A stretch of DNA of 64,000 bases from Rhodovulum sp. P5 (lineage in GTDB: Bacteria > Pseudomonadota > Alphaproteobacteria > Rhodobacterales > Rhodobacteraceae), in the NCBI RefSeq assembly GCF_002079305.1, contig NZ_CP015039.1, positions 2,960,001 through 3,024,000 on the forward strand, written 5' to 3'. A program made the position numbers and the translations under genes. Numbering within the stretch: position 1 is the stretch's first letter; each line of letters starts with the position of its first letter. This document shows positions 54,950 through 63,303 of the stretch, piece by piece. Under the pieces are notes generated by a model, which was not told the DNA's origin, ran no database searches, and was given only the letters and a program-made list of their open reading frames with translations.

Positions 54950-54964
54950 CGCGCGACGCCCCGT

Positions 54965-55603
54965 CTACTTCTGGGTCGGGTCGAGACGCCCGTGAATGGC
55001 GGCGGACATCACCGTCTCGATCAGGTTGCGCTCCCGCTCGATCCGCGATTCCAGCGCGGTGGCCACGAAGAACGCCACCAGCGCGATGGCCAGACCGGCG
55101 GCGGTGGTGGTCAGCGCGCTGTAGATGCCGCCGGCCAGAACCGTCGGGTCAACCGCGCCCTCGGAAATCGCGAGGGCCGAGAAGGCGTCGATCATGCCGA
55201 AGACGGTGCCCAGAAGCCCCAGCATCGGTGCGGCCTGCACGACCATTTCCAGCGTGCGCATCCGGTCGGTCATCGTCGCAAGCTCGATGATCGCGGTCTG
55301 GCGCCCCAGTTCCTCGGCATAGGTGGCATCGCCCGGCTTTGCCTGGATGCCGGAAAACACCGCCTGCAGGATCCGCGCAAGCACCGAGCGGCGCTGCATC
55401 GCCATCTGCATCGCCAGATCGGCGCGCCCCGACAGCCAGTTGTCGAGGATTTCCTCGGCCTGCTTGCGGTGCCCGACGCCGAGGCGCAGGAACTGGATAT
55501 ACTTGAAGATCGCGACCGAGATCGCCAGCAGCGACAACAGCATCAGCGCCCCGAAGACGATCATCGACGGAAGGCTCAGATACTGGGAGAGGCTGAAGCC
55601 CAT
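54965..55603 (-). CDS. ExbB/TolQ/MotA-family proton channel
   Basis: 212 residues with three membrane helices (about 14-34, 125-148, 165-188). The ExbB/TolQ signature is in APMLGLLGTVFGMIDAFSAL and SALTTTAAGLAIALVAFFVA. First gene of an ExbB-ExbD-ExbD-TonB-like operon. A GGAG ribosome site is 6 nt upstream of the ATG. In TonB/Tol systems this protein turns proton flow into movement of the anchor protein across the envelope. Confidence 0.93.
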   Translation of the reverse strand: MGFSLSQYLSLPSMIVFGALMLLSLLAISVAIFKYIQFLRLGVGHRKQAEEILDNWLSGRADLAMQMAMQRRSVLARILQAVFSGIQAKPGDATYAEELGRQTAIIELATMTDRMRTLEMVVQAAPMLGLLGTVFGMIDAFSALAISEGAVDPTVLAGGIYSALTTTAAGLAIALVAFFVATALESRIERERNLIETVMSAAIHGRLDPTQK

Positions 55604-55619
55604 GGGTTACTCCTGCAGC

Positions 55620-55642
55620 GCGGCCCGGTACGGTCGGGCCGC
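55620..55642 (-). terminator. Perfect hairpin ahead of exbB
   Basis: GCGGCCCG (55620-55627), 7-nt loop, CGGGCCGC (55635-55642): eight perfect pairs. On the minus strand it lies 19 nt after the stop of the 55661-56095 gene and 17 nt before the ExbB start. No T-run. Either a weak terminator for the upstream gene or an attenuator in the exbB leader. Confidence 0.5.
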
Positions 55643-55660
55643 GGGCCCGAAGCCGGGCAC

Positions 55661-56095
55661 TCAGATGCCGAATTGAATTGCGGTGCGGGAACTCGCGCTC
55701 AGCCCCGTCATGCAGACGTCGATGTCGCCAGCCGTGTCGGCATCCACGCAGGCCGCGGAATCGTTGATGACGATGCGCGAGATGTTCGCGCAGCTTGTTC
55801 CCGGAAGTTCGAATTGCAGGATGCGGGTCTTGCCCGGCACGAGGGACCCGAATTTCAGCACCAGAAGGCGTGATACGGTGCCGTCTGCGTCGAAAATCGC
55901 CACCTCGTACTCGGTCTGGCTCAGCGACACGGGCGTTCCGTTCTTGGCGACATAGGTCAGCCGGCAGTTGCCCTGCGCCGTTTCGGCGGCCGCGTTCAGT
56001 TCAAGAGACAGGATATCGCCGTCGGCCTGGGCAAGTGCGGCGGTGGGCAGGACGAGGGTCGCAACGAGGCAAGCGATCCTGAAATGCTTCGACAT
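55661..56095 (-). CDS. Small secreted protein of unknown function
   Basis: 144 residues with a signal peptide (MSKHFRIACLVATLVLPTAA, LAQAD) and no recognised domain. The mature part has four cysteines (GNCRLTY, GTSCANI, AACVDAD, DVCMTGL), probably in disulfides, and a beta-rich fold. The ATG at 56095 fits the signal peptide; an earlier in-frame ATG at 56185 has an implausible N-terminus. It lies 57 bp before exbB, in the same direction, and may be the first gene of that operon. It could be a periplasmic partner of the TonB-like system, but nothing in its sequence shows this. Confidence 0.7.
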   Translation of the reverse strand: MSKHFRIACLVATLVLPTAALAQADGDILSLELNAAAETAQGNCRLTYVAKNGTPVSLSQTEYEVAIFDADGTVSRLLVLKFGSLVPGKTRILQFELPGTSCANISRIVINDSAACVDADTAGDIDVCMTGLSASSRTAIQFGI

Positions 56096-56218
56096 GAGAA
56101 CCCCCGAAAGTCCGGACATCGACCGACCGAATTGGCAGGCCCTTGTCGTTATTGGCCCTTTCGGGTGGCGTCCTGTCAACCGCAAAGCGACCGGCGGATC
56201 GGTCGCCTGCCGGTTGTT

Positions 56219-56740
56219 TCAGCGAAAGACGCCGTGCATGTAGGGCGGCGCGACGTCGGCGGAATAGGAACTCGACGACATGCCTTGCATGATCAGCGCC
56301 TGCGCGATTTCTTCGCTGGCCGAACTGTTCGGCGCGAAGGCCGCATCGGCCGTCATGGCAGGTGCAAGGTCAAGCGCGATGCGGTCAGAGGTCACCTGCG
56401 CCTGTTCGGCCGGAGCTGGATCGGTGGGGGCGATCCGCGCGGCAAGTCGGGCGATCCCTTCGTCGCGGGGCATCGGGCGCAAGGACTGCCCCAGACCGGC
56501 CATGTGCGGTGCAACGGCCGCGTCGGTGGCGGCTTCCGGTGCCAAGGCGGCGGTACGGAGCTGCGCAGGGGCCGGCGCCACCCGATGGACCACGGCCACG
56601 GGTTCGGCCGGTGCAATCACGGCAAAGCCCGGTTCGGGCAGGATCGGCGCGGTCGACAGCGCCGCATGACCTGCAACGATCGAAAGGCCAAGTGCGCCGG
56701 ACAGGCCCGACAGGGCGACGGAGGTAAGAAGCAGTTTCAT
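56219..56740 (-). CDS. Hypothetical exported protein, Ala/Pro-rich
   Basis: 173 residues. The N-terminus (MKLLLTSVALSGLSGALGLS) looks like a signal peptide or anchor. The rest is low-complexity Ala/Pro with a conserved-looking end (SSSSYSADVAPPYMHGVFR). No domain recognised and no strong ribosome site precedes the ATG, so it is less certain than its neighbours. It lies 123 bp upstream of the 55661-56095 gene, same strand, and divergent from the caspase-like gene. Confidence 0.5.
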   Translation of the reverse strand: MKLLLTSVALSGLSGALGLSIVAGHAALSTAPILPEPGFAVIAPAEPVAVVHRVAPAPAQLRTAALAPEAATDAAVAPHMAGLGQSLRPMPRDEGIARLAARIAPTDPAPAEQAQVTSDRIALDLAPAMTADAAFAPNSSASEEIAQALIMQGMSSSSYSADVAPPYMHGVFR

Positions 56741-56962
56741 GACATAACGATAACACAGGTTGTTAACGAGCGGTTCAACGCTTTCCTTTCTGCCTCAGGA
56801 ATAGGCGGCATGTTGCCGGGGAATCACAGTTTTTCGTGCCCCGGCGACCGCTTCGGCGGGCAGAGCCGTGCGCTTGAATGCGCTTGAATGCGCTTGGGGG
56901 TCGTCTTTTCGTGCATCCCGGGTATAGTCTGGCCCAACGACACGCTGTCTGGAACGGGATCG

Positions 56963-58360
56963 ATGCGCATCTTGGCGGGTCTTCTGGCGGGGATCGGGCT
57001 GTCCCTTGCGGCGGCTGGCACGGCCTCGGCCGACTGGAAGACGCTTGTCATCGGTCAGCCCGGCCCCGCGGCGGAGACGTCTTTTGCCGATGCCTTCTAT
57101 GCCGCGCAGGCGTTCGAGGCGGGCGGCCTGCCCGTGCTGGACGTGTTGCGCGACCAGCCTGCGATAGAGGTCCTGAACGCGCTTTCCGGCCTTCGCGACA
57201 CACCGCAACTGATCCTGTTCTATTCCGGTCGGGTGCAGGCCGACGCGCTCGCCCTGCAGGACGGTGCGGTGCCGCTGGACGATATCCTGACCCGGATTGC
57301 CGCCGCCGGGGTGCGCGAGGTGATCCTGATGGTCGAGGATTGCGTGACCGGCCAGCCCGGCCCGCCGCAACCGGTGCGCCTGCCCGGGGCGCAAGCTGGG
57401 CTTCAGATCATGCTGGTGACCAGCGCGGCGGGGGGAACCTGTTCGCCGGGCACACGGCTGAGTGACGTGTTGAAGACCCTCGGCCAGTCCGGGCCGCTGA
57501 CCGGCGACCTGCTGGTTGAACTGGGCGGGTTGCCGATGCAGGGGCGCGTGACCGGGCAGGTGGTGATGACGGGCGCGGCCCCGGCCGCCACCGATGCGGC
57601 GGAAGAGGTGGTGGAGTATCTGCCCGACGATGTGATCCTGCTGGACGCGCCCGCCCCGGCCGCCGGGGCCGACACGCCCGCGCCGGTGGTCGAGGTTCTG
57701 TTGCCCGCGCAGACGCCGGATTTCCCGGCGCGCCGCACCGATCTTGCCGAACCGGTGATCACGCTTGCCGCGCTGCCCGCGGCGCAGGTCGCGGCGCTGC
57801 CCCTGGTCCCCGGCCTGCCCGAACCGTCGATCATCGTCGGCCTGATCGAAGGCATCACGGACGCCGCGCTGGACACCGACGCACCGGAAGACGGCGCACC
57901 CGGGATGGCGCTGGCCTATAACGATCTGAATGCGCGACGTGCGCTGAAGACGAACAACCCCCAGCTTTTCGACACGCTCTTGTCCTCGGGCGCGCTCGAC
58001 CCGCCCGAAGGCTTGCTGGAGGTGGCGCTGCAGACCGAATTGCAGCGCATGAACTGCTACACGATGCGGGTCGATGGCGACTGGGGCCCCGGCTCTCGCC
58101 GGTCGGCGCAGAACTACTTCCGGCAACTCGACAACGTGCCGGCGCCCGCCGATGCCGCGACGATGGAGCTGTTTCGCCTGATGTTGCGCTATGACGATGT
58201 GACCTGCCCCACGCCGCAGGCGGTTGCGCCGCGCACGAACACGAACCCGCGCCAAGCGACGCCTGCACGGCCCGCAGCCCCGGCACCGCAGCCCGCCCAG
58301 CCCGCAACGGGCGGGGGCGGCGGCTTCGGCGGCGGGAACTTTGGCGGCGTCTTCCGATAG
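56963..58360 (+). CDS. Secreted degenerate caspase-like protein with peptidoglycan-binding domain
   Basis: 465 residues. Signal peptide (MRILAGLLAGIGLSLAAAGT, ASA) then a caspase/metacaspase-like core (about 25-190). Where active enzymes have YSGHG, this one has YSGRV (R90), so the catalytic His is lost; the Cys position is retained as VEDCVTG (C127). A Pro/Ala linker (about 210-330) and a PG_binding_1-type domain follow (about 355-395; QRMNCYTMRVDGDWGPGSRR), then a Pro/Gly-rich tail. Start ATG at 56963 (GGGA upstream) fits the signal peptide. Likely a wall-bound scaffold or inhibitor, not a protease. The domain calls are by pattern and not certain. Confidence 0.7.
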   Translation: MRILAGLLAGIGLSLAAAGTASADWKTLVIGQPGPAAETSFADAFYAAQAFEAGGLPVLDVLRDQPAIEVLNALSGLRDTPQLILFYSGRVQADALALQDGAVPLDDILTRIAAAGVREVILMVEDCVTGQPGPPQPVRLPGAQAGLQIMLVTSAAGGTCSPGTRLSDVLKTLGQSGPLTGDLLVELGGLPMQGRVTGQVVMTGAAPAATDAAEEVVEYLPDDVILLDAPAPAAGADTPAPVVEVLLPAQTPDFPARRTDLAEPVITLAALPAAQVAALPLVPGLPEPSIIVGLIEGITDAALDTDAPEDGAPGMALAYNDLNARRALKTNNPQLFDTLLSSGALDPPEGLLEVALQTELQRMNCYTMRVDGDWGPGSRRSAQNYFRQLDNVPAPADAATMELFRLMLRYDDVTCPTPQAVAPRTNTNPRQATPARPAAPAPQPAQPATGGGGGFGGGNFGGVFR

Positions 58361-58526
58361 GCGGGGCGCAAGGCCCGGGCGTCTGCCATCTGCAAATAAA
58401 CCAAAAGTTGTGTTTGGCGCACATGTAACAATCCAGAATCGTTGCGGCCTGCCACTGGGGCGCGCATAGTGTCGGCGGGTGGATGCGAGATCGGTTTTAT
58501 GACCTGCCCCATGACAGGAGGCTGCC

Positions 58527-59585
58527 TTGGCACATTGGAAGTTCACCGACGAATACGAGGCAACACAATCTGCCCTGAAGGCGGCGGCACAATCCTTCGC
58601 TGGCAGCAATTCGACCGACGGTCAGGTGACGGGCCGCATGCTGCAACGGATGCGCCTGTTGCTGGAGCAGGACGGGCCCGCCCCGGCCCATGCCGCGATC
58701 CTCGAAAGCATCCGCTATGTCTGCAAGGATATCGAGGCGACGGGCATTCTTTCGTTCACCAAAGCCGGGCAGGCGCAGGGCAAACAGGCCGGCGCGCTGA
58801 AGAACCTGCGCCATCTTTACCTGATGTCGAAATTCGGCGGGTGCGACACCTGGGTTCTGTCGCTGCCGAAGGCGTACCGGCAATGGCCGACGGACGAGAT
58901 GAAGGGCCTGCAGGGGGATGCACTTCGGGCCAAGCTTGGCATGATCGACGAGTATCACAGCAAGTCCCAGCGGAAGGACCTGCAGGACGCCACGCAAAAG
59001 GCGCTCAGCTGGGCGATGAAATGTTCCACGCTCTGCGGCTCCAGCGACTCCAGCCCGCTGACCGGCGGGGCCAAGACCCTGATCAAGCGCTGGTTCGCGG
59101 ATGAGGACCATCAGTCCGACACCGAAGTGGTGAAGCTGGCCAAGACACTGGCCACGGGATTTGGAAAGATCTCGGCGGCGATCTCCTCGGGCCGCCTGGT
59201 CCTGACGGACAACCCCAAGCACCGCGGGACAGCCGCAGAAGCCAGCGAGGCTTATGTCTTCACCACCCCGGACAGGCTGAATGTCGTCTATATCGAGAAG
59301 GGGTTCTTCGGCAGCAACAACACGCTCAAGGGCGTGAAGAACTGGGCGCGCATCCTTGTTCACGAGCTGTCCCATTCGAAACTGGCGACCAAGGACATCA
59401 AGCTGCCCGGCGATGCGCATCCGCGCTATTCGTGGCATCCGGAGGGCATTCATCCGCGCAAGGCCAACTTCACGACCGCCCATGCCATCGACAACGCCGA
59501 CAACTGGGCCTTTTTTGCCGCCGACGCCGCGGGTGAGTTGACGACGAGCGAGCGTGACACGGCCCTGAAACCCAACAAGACCTGA
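58527..59585 (+). CDS. M35 (aspzincin) metallopeptidase, candidate T6SS effector
   Basis: 352 residues, no signal peptide. The C-terminal half is an aspzincin: HELSH (279-283, the HExxH zinc site), the third ligand D290 in LATKD, and NADNWAFFAADAA, close to the NADNYAYFA stretch of this family. The N-terminal ~200 residues are helical and may be a delivery part or inhibitory region. Start is a TTG with AGGAG 6 nt upstream. Its stop overlaps the next start (TGATG), and that gene encodes a small exported protein, an arrangement typical of an effector and its periplasmic immunity protein. Not linked to a marker domain (MIX, FIX, Rhs), so delivery by the T6SS is inferred from position. Confidence 0.75.
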   Translation: MAHWKFTDEYEATQSALKAAAQSFAGSNSTDGQVTGRMLQRMRLLLEQDGPAPAHAAILESIRYVCKDIEATGILSFTKAGQAQGKQAGALKNLRHLYLMSKFGGCDTWVLSLPKAYRQWPTDEMKGLQGDALRAKLGMIDEYHSKSQRKDLQDATQKALSWAMKCSTLCGSSDSSPLTGGAKTLIKRWFADEDHQSDTEVVKLAKTLATGFGKISAAISSGRLVLTDNPKHRGTAAEASEAYVFTTPDRLNVVYIEKGFFGSNNTLKGVKNWARILVHELSHSKLATKDIKLPGDAHPRYSWHPEGIHPRKANFTTAHAIDNADNWAFFAADAAGELTTSERDTALKPNKT

Positions 59586-60040
59586 TGCGGTTTCTGGCCC
59601 TTTACTGCTTCGGCGTCCTTGCCCTTGGCAGCGCGATCGCCGCCGGTGGCCCGTCAAAGGAGGACATGACGATGAGCACGAACGATCCCGCTGGCGCAGC
59701 CGTCGCGATGGGCGCCAGCATGGCCCCGCCGCCGGTGGTGGACCCCGTCGCGGTCGATGGCATCCGGATCGAACTTGCGGTCACGGGCCTGCCGCTGGAT
59801 GCCGCCGACACCAATGGCTGGTTGCGGGCTTTCGATACGGCCAGCGGTGAAGAGCTATGGACGGCGCAGGCCTTTACCGCCCCGCCGCGCGACCCCGACG
59901 AGCCGATGACGACCGAGGACCCCGCGCGGGTCGACGTCGTGACGATGCAGGCAGACGGCGCCGCCGTGCTGATCGAGGACAGCCTTGGCCGCCGGTTCCG
60001 CGTCGATCCGAAGACCGGTGCCAGCACACCGGTCAACTGA
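59585..60040 (+). CDS. Small exported protein, candidate immunity protein for the M35 peptidase
   Basis: 151 residues with a signal peptide (MRFLALYCFGVLALGSAIAA) and a mature domain of about 130 residues with no known fold visible. Translationally coupled to the metallopeptidase (TGATG). It contains LPLDAADTNGWLRAFDTASG and a C-terminal GRRFRVDPKTGASTPVN. Export to the periplasm fits protection against an effector that acts there or is exchanged between sister cells. It could instead be a chaperone or an unrelated exported protein. Confidence 0.6.
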   Translation: MRFLALYCFGVLALGSAIAAGGPSKEDMTMSTNDPAGAAVAMGASMAPPPVVDPVAVDGIRIELAVTGLPLDAADTNGWLRAFDTASGEELWTAQAFTAPPRDPDEPMTTEDPARVDVVTMQADGAAVLIEDSLGRRFRVDPKTGASTPVN

Positions 60041-60056
60041 CCGCGGACATGCCGGC

Positions 60057-60081
60057 CTTGGGGGCGGTTGTGCCCCCCAAG
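60057..60081. terminator. Bidirectional hairpin between convergent genes
   Basis: CTTGGGGG (60057-60064) and CCCCCAAG (60074-60081) with a 9-nt loop, 17 nt after the immunity-candidate stop and 6 nt from the FHA gene stop. Placed where a shared terminator is expected; there is no T-run on either side. Confidence 0.6.
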
Positions 60082-60086
60082 TGAGT

Positions 60087-61391
60087 TCAGTGGGAAGCGA
60101 TCGCCTGACCGTAGGCCTTGGCAAAGGCTATCAGGAACGCGTCCAGCATGCCATGTTCGCCCGCCTGCGCCTTGGCATTCCACCGGTCGAGATAGGTCTG
60201 CCAGCAGTCCTCGGCGGGCGCGCCATCCGGGCCTGTTGCGGCTTCGATCTCTTCCGGGGACAGCCCGGCCACGACATCGGCCAAGGCGGTCTGCAACGCC
60301 TCGAACACGGCCTCCTGGTGGTGGCGGATGTCCGACAGCGCCTCGGCGAAACTGTCGGCGCCGGTCAGGAACCCTTCGCGCGGTGCCGTGAACATCAGCG
60401 TCAAGGCCTGCTGGCTGTCGGGCATGAACTTCATCGGATTGTTGTCCGTGGCGCCCAGCATGGTCTGTTCCCCGCTATGGGTGAAGACCTTCACGCCGGC
60501 CCGTTCCTTCAGCATCAGCATGATTTCGTCGGTCGCGACCTTCACGCTGCGCCCAAGCATGCGCATCAACGGGGCCACATCGTCGGGACCGATGCCTGAC
60601 GGGTCGAGCCCCGCGGCCTCGCAAAAGGCACTCAGCGCCGCGCTGCATTCCGCCGAGGCAGGCGCGGCACCGTTGGCGTCCGGCAGATGTGCGGCGTGCT
60701 GCGTGGCCTCTGCCCCGTGGCCGCGTTTGACGGGAGGGGCGGAGGGCACCCAGTCGGTCTCCCGCAGGCCGGGCTTGCTGAGGACGGTGTTGTTGTCGTC
60801 GAAATGACTGTCGGGCAGCTTCTGGGGGTCCACAGAGGCCCAGCCGGGCCGTTGCAGCCGCCCGCCGCTCCCTTCGCCGGGGATGTTCTGGGGTTCCACG
60901 CTGACCCCCGGATAGCTGGCATGGGAGGGCATCTGGATGGAGGCATGTCCGGACCATCCGGCGCTGGCCGCCGGCCCCGGGCGAAGCGGGCTTTTGCCGG
61001 CGCCCGGATCCGCGAAACCGGGCGCCGGCGTGTCGCGCGGATATCCCGGTTCGCCCGTGCCCGCGGCATGGACTTCGGGGCGTAACTCCACCCCGATGAT
61101 GTAGTGGCCGACGACCAGCCGCTCTCCGCCGCGCAACATCAGATCGCCGCCGATGCGGCTGCGATTGCCGACCAGATAGGTGCCGTTCATCGACATGTCG
61201 GTCAGGTAATAGGCGCCGTTGCGGTACGAGATATCGAAATGATGCCCCGAAATGACGCGGTTGGGGTCGGGCAATGTCCAGTCCATCGTGGACCGCCGGC
61301 CGACGCTTGCCCCCGATCTGTTCAACTGGATCCAGCTTGGGCTGCCGTTATCCAGATGATCGACATTTTCGATTCTCAACACCAGCATCAT
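60087..61391 (-). CDS. Second T6SS FHA-domain protein (TagH-like)
   Basis: 434 residues, same architecture as the FHA protein at 24278. N-terminal FHA domain (about 5-95) with VGRRSTMDWTLPDP, VISGHHFDIS and MSMNGTYLVG, so the Arg/Ser/His/Asn positions that grip phosphothreonine are kept. A Pro/Gly-rich linker (about 100-245) leads to a TagH-type C-terminal domain (about 250-434; SVKVATDEIMLMLKERAGVK). The ATG pair at 61391/61388 was chosen because the FHA domain starts there; the longer frame upstream to 61685 has no plausible sequence. It faces the effector block and lies between it and the marR operon. Confidence 0.9.
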   Translation of the reverse strand: MMLVLRIENVDHLDNGSPSWIQLNRSGASVGRRSTMDWTLPDPNRVISGHHFDISYRNGAYYLTDMSMNGTYLVGNRSRIGGDLMLRGGERLVVGHYIIGVELRPEVHAAGTGEPGYPRDTPAPGFADPGAGKSPLRPGPAASAGWSGHASIQMPSHASYPGVSVEPQNIPGEGSGGRLQRPGWASVDPQKLPDSHFDDNNTVLSKPGLRETDWVPSAPPVKRGHGAEATQHAAHLPDANGAAPASAECSAALSAFCEAAGLDPSGIGPDDVAPLMRMLGRSVKVATDEIMLMLKERAGVKVFTHSGEQTMLGATDNNPMKFMPDSQQALTLMFTAPREGFLTGADSFAEALSDIRHHQEAVFEALQTALADVVAGLSPEEIEAATGPDGAPAEDCWQTYLDRWNAKAQAGEHGMLDAFLIAFAKAYGQAIASH

Positions 61392-61741
61392 GCGCTCAAG
61401 GTAGGGACGTCCTGACCTTTTTGCCAGAATTTCCGGGCAATGGCCCCGCGACATCGCGTTAAGTGCGTTTTTCGCGCCGCATGGGCGGGGCGCGATCAAA
61501 AGGCTGCCTGCGGAACCGGCTGATCTTCGGTCAAGCGAAAAATGGCGGTCGTGTGCATGGCGTGCGGAAACGGCCGGCGGGTGTCGCGCAGCAATCACCG
61601 GATATGAGCGCCGAGCGAAGACTACAGGGCGCCTTTGCACGTCAATTGGCATGGCGAGGCCCCTTCCGACGGCTGCGACTTGCATTGCTACGAAGGCATA
61701 CTATATGGGTCCGTATGTTTATTCGAGGATGGCCGGTCAGC
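61392..61741. other. 350-bp divergent intergenic region upstream of marR
   Basis: No gene is seen. It separates the minus-strand FHA gene from the plus-strand marR operon. The right end holds the marR promoter and an inverted repeat described separately; the rest has no clear structure. Confidence 0.6.
61680..61717 (+). promoter_or_regulatory. marR promoter with overlapping inverted repeat
   Basis: TTGCAT (61680-61685) and TATATG (61702-61707) form a plausible -35/-10 pair with a 16-bp spacer, 35 bp before the marR ATG. The exact inverted repeat CATAC (61697-61701) with GTATG (61713-61717) flanks the -10, as expected of a MarR-type operator, suggesting autoregulation. Confidence 0.55.
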
Positions 61742-62188
61742 ATGCAGAGTCTTGGTTTGATGCTTCACGATGCCGCCCGCCTGCTGAAGGCGGATTTCGA
61801 GCGGCGGGCGCGCGGCTACGGGCTGACGCTGCTGCAATGGCGTGTGCTCCGGCAGCTTGCCTTCAGCGAGACCGGGCTGCGGCAGACCGAGATCGCCCGG
61901 CGCGTCGAATCCAGCCCGATGACGGTCAGCGACGTGCTCGACCGGCTGGAAGGGTTCGGCCTTGTGCAGCGTGAGGTCGACCCCGACGACAGCCGGGCCA
62001 AGCGGGCGCGGATCACTGCAAAGGCAGAGGCCCTGCTGCACGAGGTGAAAGGCATCGTGGCCGAGGCCTACGACCAGGCGCTGGCCGGGATCGACCCGGC
62101 AGAGCGCGAGGTTCTGGAACGCTGCCTGCAGCAGATCGTGGCCAATCTCGAAACCACGGATGAAGACGGGAAGGAAGACGAAAGATGA
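61742..62188 (+). CDS. MarR-family transcriptional regulator
   Basis: 148-residue winged-helix repressor. LLQWRVLRQLAFSETGLRQ, RRVESSPMTVSDVLDRLEGF (recognition helix) and LVQREVDPDDSRAKRARI (wing) are family-typical. The longer frame to 61463 is unsupported; an ATG at 61715 would be nearly leaderless and overlap the -10, so 61742 is used, although its ribosome site is weak. It overlaps the membrane fusion gene (ATGA) and probably represses it and the transporter. Its inducer is likely a toxic small molecule, not known here. Confidence 0.9.
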   Translation: MQSLGLMLHDAARLLKADFERRARGYGLTLLQWRVLRQLAFSETGLRQTEIARRVESSPMTVSDVLDRLEGFGLVQREVDPDDSRAKRARITAKAEALLHEVKGIVAEAYDQALAGIDPAEREVLERCLQQIVANLETTDEDGKEDER

Positions 62189-63303
62189 ACGGGGATCCGG
62201 GACAATTCGAGGCCGACCCGACGCAGTCGGCGCCAATTCAGGCAGAGCCGCGCCACGCCGAGGATACGGATCGCCAGGCGCGCGCGCGCCGGTGGCAGCG
62301 CCGACTTCTCATGATGTCGCTGCCGGTGGCGCTGGTGCTGGGCGGCGGTGGCATCTGGCTGACCGGCGGGCGCTATGTCGACACCGACAATGCCTATGTC
62401 CATCAACCCATCGTGCCGGTGTCGGCCGACGTGGCCGGCCGGGTGGTAGAGGTCGACGTGGCCGAGAACCAGGCCGTGAAGGCCGGGGATCCGGTGTTCC
62501 GCATCGACCCGGAGCCCTATCAGATCGCGGTCGACAAGGCCGAGGCCGCGCTGGCCGCCGCGCGCCTGCAATTCGGCGAACTTCAGAGCGCCTATCAGAG
62601 CGCCGAGACACAGTTGGCCGCGGCCGAGGATATCCGCGATGTCCGCAAGCATGAATACGACCGTCAGCAGGCCCTGACCGGCCGCGGCGTGACCTCTTCG
62701 GCGGCACTGGATGAGGCGACGCTGGCCTGGCGGCAGGCCGAGAACGACGTGCAGGTCGCCCGGCAGGGGGTGGCCGACGCGGCCGCCGCTCTTGGTGGTA
62801 ACCCCGGGATCGCGCCCGAGGACTTCCCCGCCGTGCGGGAGGCGCAGGCCGAGTTGGCCGCCGCGCGGCGCGATCTGGACAAGGCCCTTGTGCGGGCGCC
62901 GGTCGCGGGCGTCATTGCCCAGATCGAAAGCCTGAATGTCGGCCAGTACCTTGCGCCCGGGACGGCCACCGCCAGCGTTGTCGAAGATGGCCGGACATGG
63001 ATCGAGGCGAATTTCAAGGAAACGCAACTGGGCGGGATCGAGGTCGGGCAACCCGTGTCGGTGACGGTCGATGCCTATCCAGGCGTCACGCTGACCGGCC
63101 ATGTGGAAAGCATCGGCCCCGCGACGGGGTCGCAATACGCGCTGATCCCGGCGCAGAACGCCACGGGCAACTGGGTCAAGGTGGTGCAGCGGCTGTCGGT
63201 CCGCATTCACGTGGACACTGACACCGCCCACCCCTTGCGCGACGGGATGAGCGTCAAGGTCACGGTCGATACCGGAACATCCCGGCTGGACGCCCTGCTA
63301 TGA
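62185..63303 (+). CDS. EmrA/HlyD-family membrane fusion protein
   Basis: 372-residue periplasmic adaptor of a multidrug efflux system. One N-terminal membrane helix (about 34-54), then the split biotinyl-lipoyl domain (YVDTDNAYVHQPIVPVSADV and VRAPVAGVIAQIESLNVGQY), an alpha-helical hairpin (about 105-200), and a beta-barrel region (WIEANFKETQLGGIEVGQPV). It connects an inner-membrane MFS pump to an outer-membrane channel. Overlaps marR upstream and the transporter downstream by ATGA each, so the three are co-translated. Confidence 0.94.
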   Translation: MNGDPGQFEADPTQSAPIQAEPRHAEDTDRQARARRWQRRLLMMSLPVALVLGGGGIWLTGGRYVDTDNAYVHQPIVPVSADVAGRVVEVDVAENQAVKAGDPVFRIDPEPYQIAVDKAEAALAAARLQFGELQSAYQSAETQLAAAEDIRDVRKHEYDRQQALTGRGVTSSAALDEATLAWRQAENDVQVARQGVADAAAALGGNPGIAPEDFPAVREAQAELAAARRDLDKALVRAPVAGVIAQIESLNVGQYLAPGTATASVVEDGRTWIEANFKETQLGGIEVGQPVSVTVDAYPGVTLTGHVESIGPATGSQYALIPAQNATGNWVKVVQRLSVRIHVDTDTAHPLRDGMSVKVTVDTGTSRLDALL

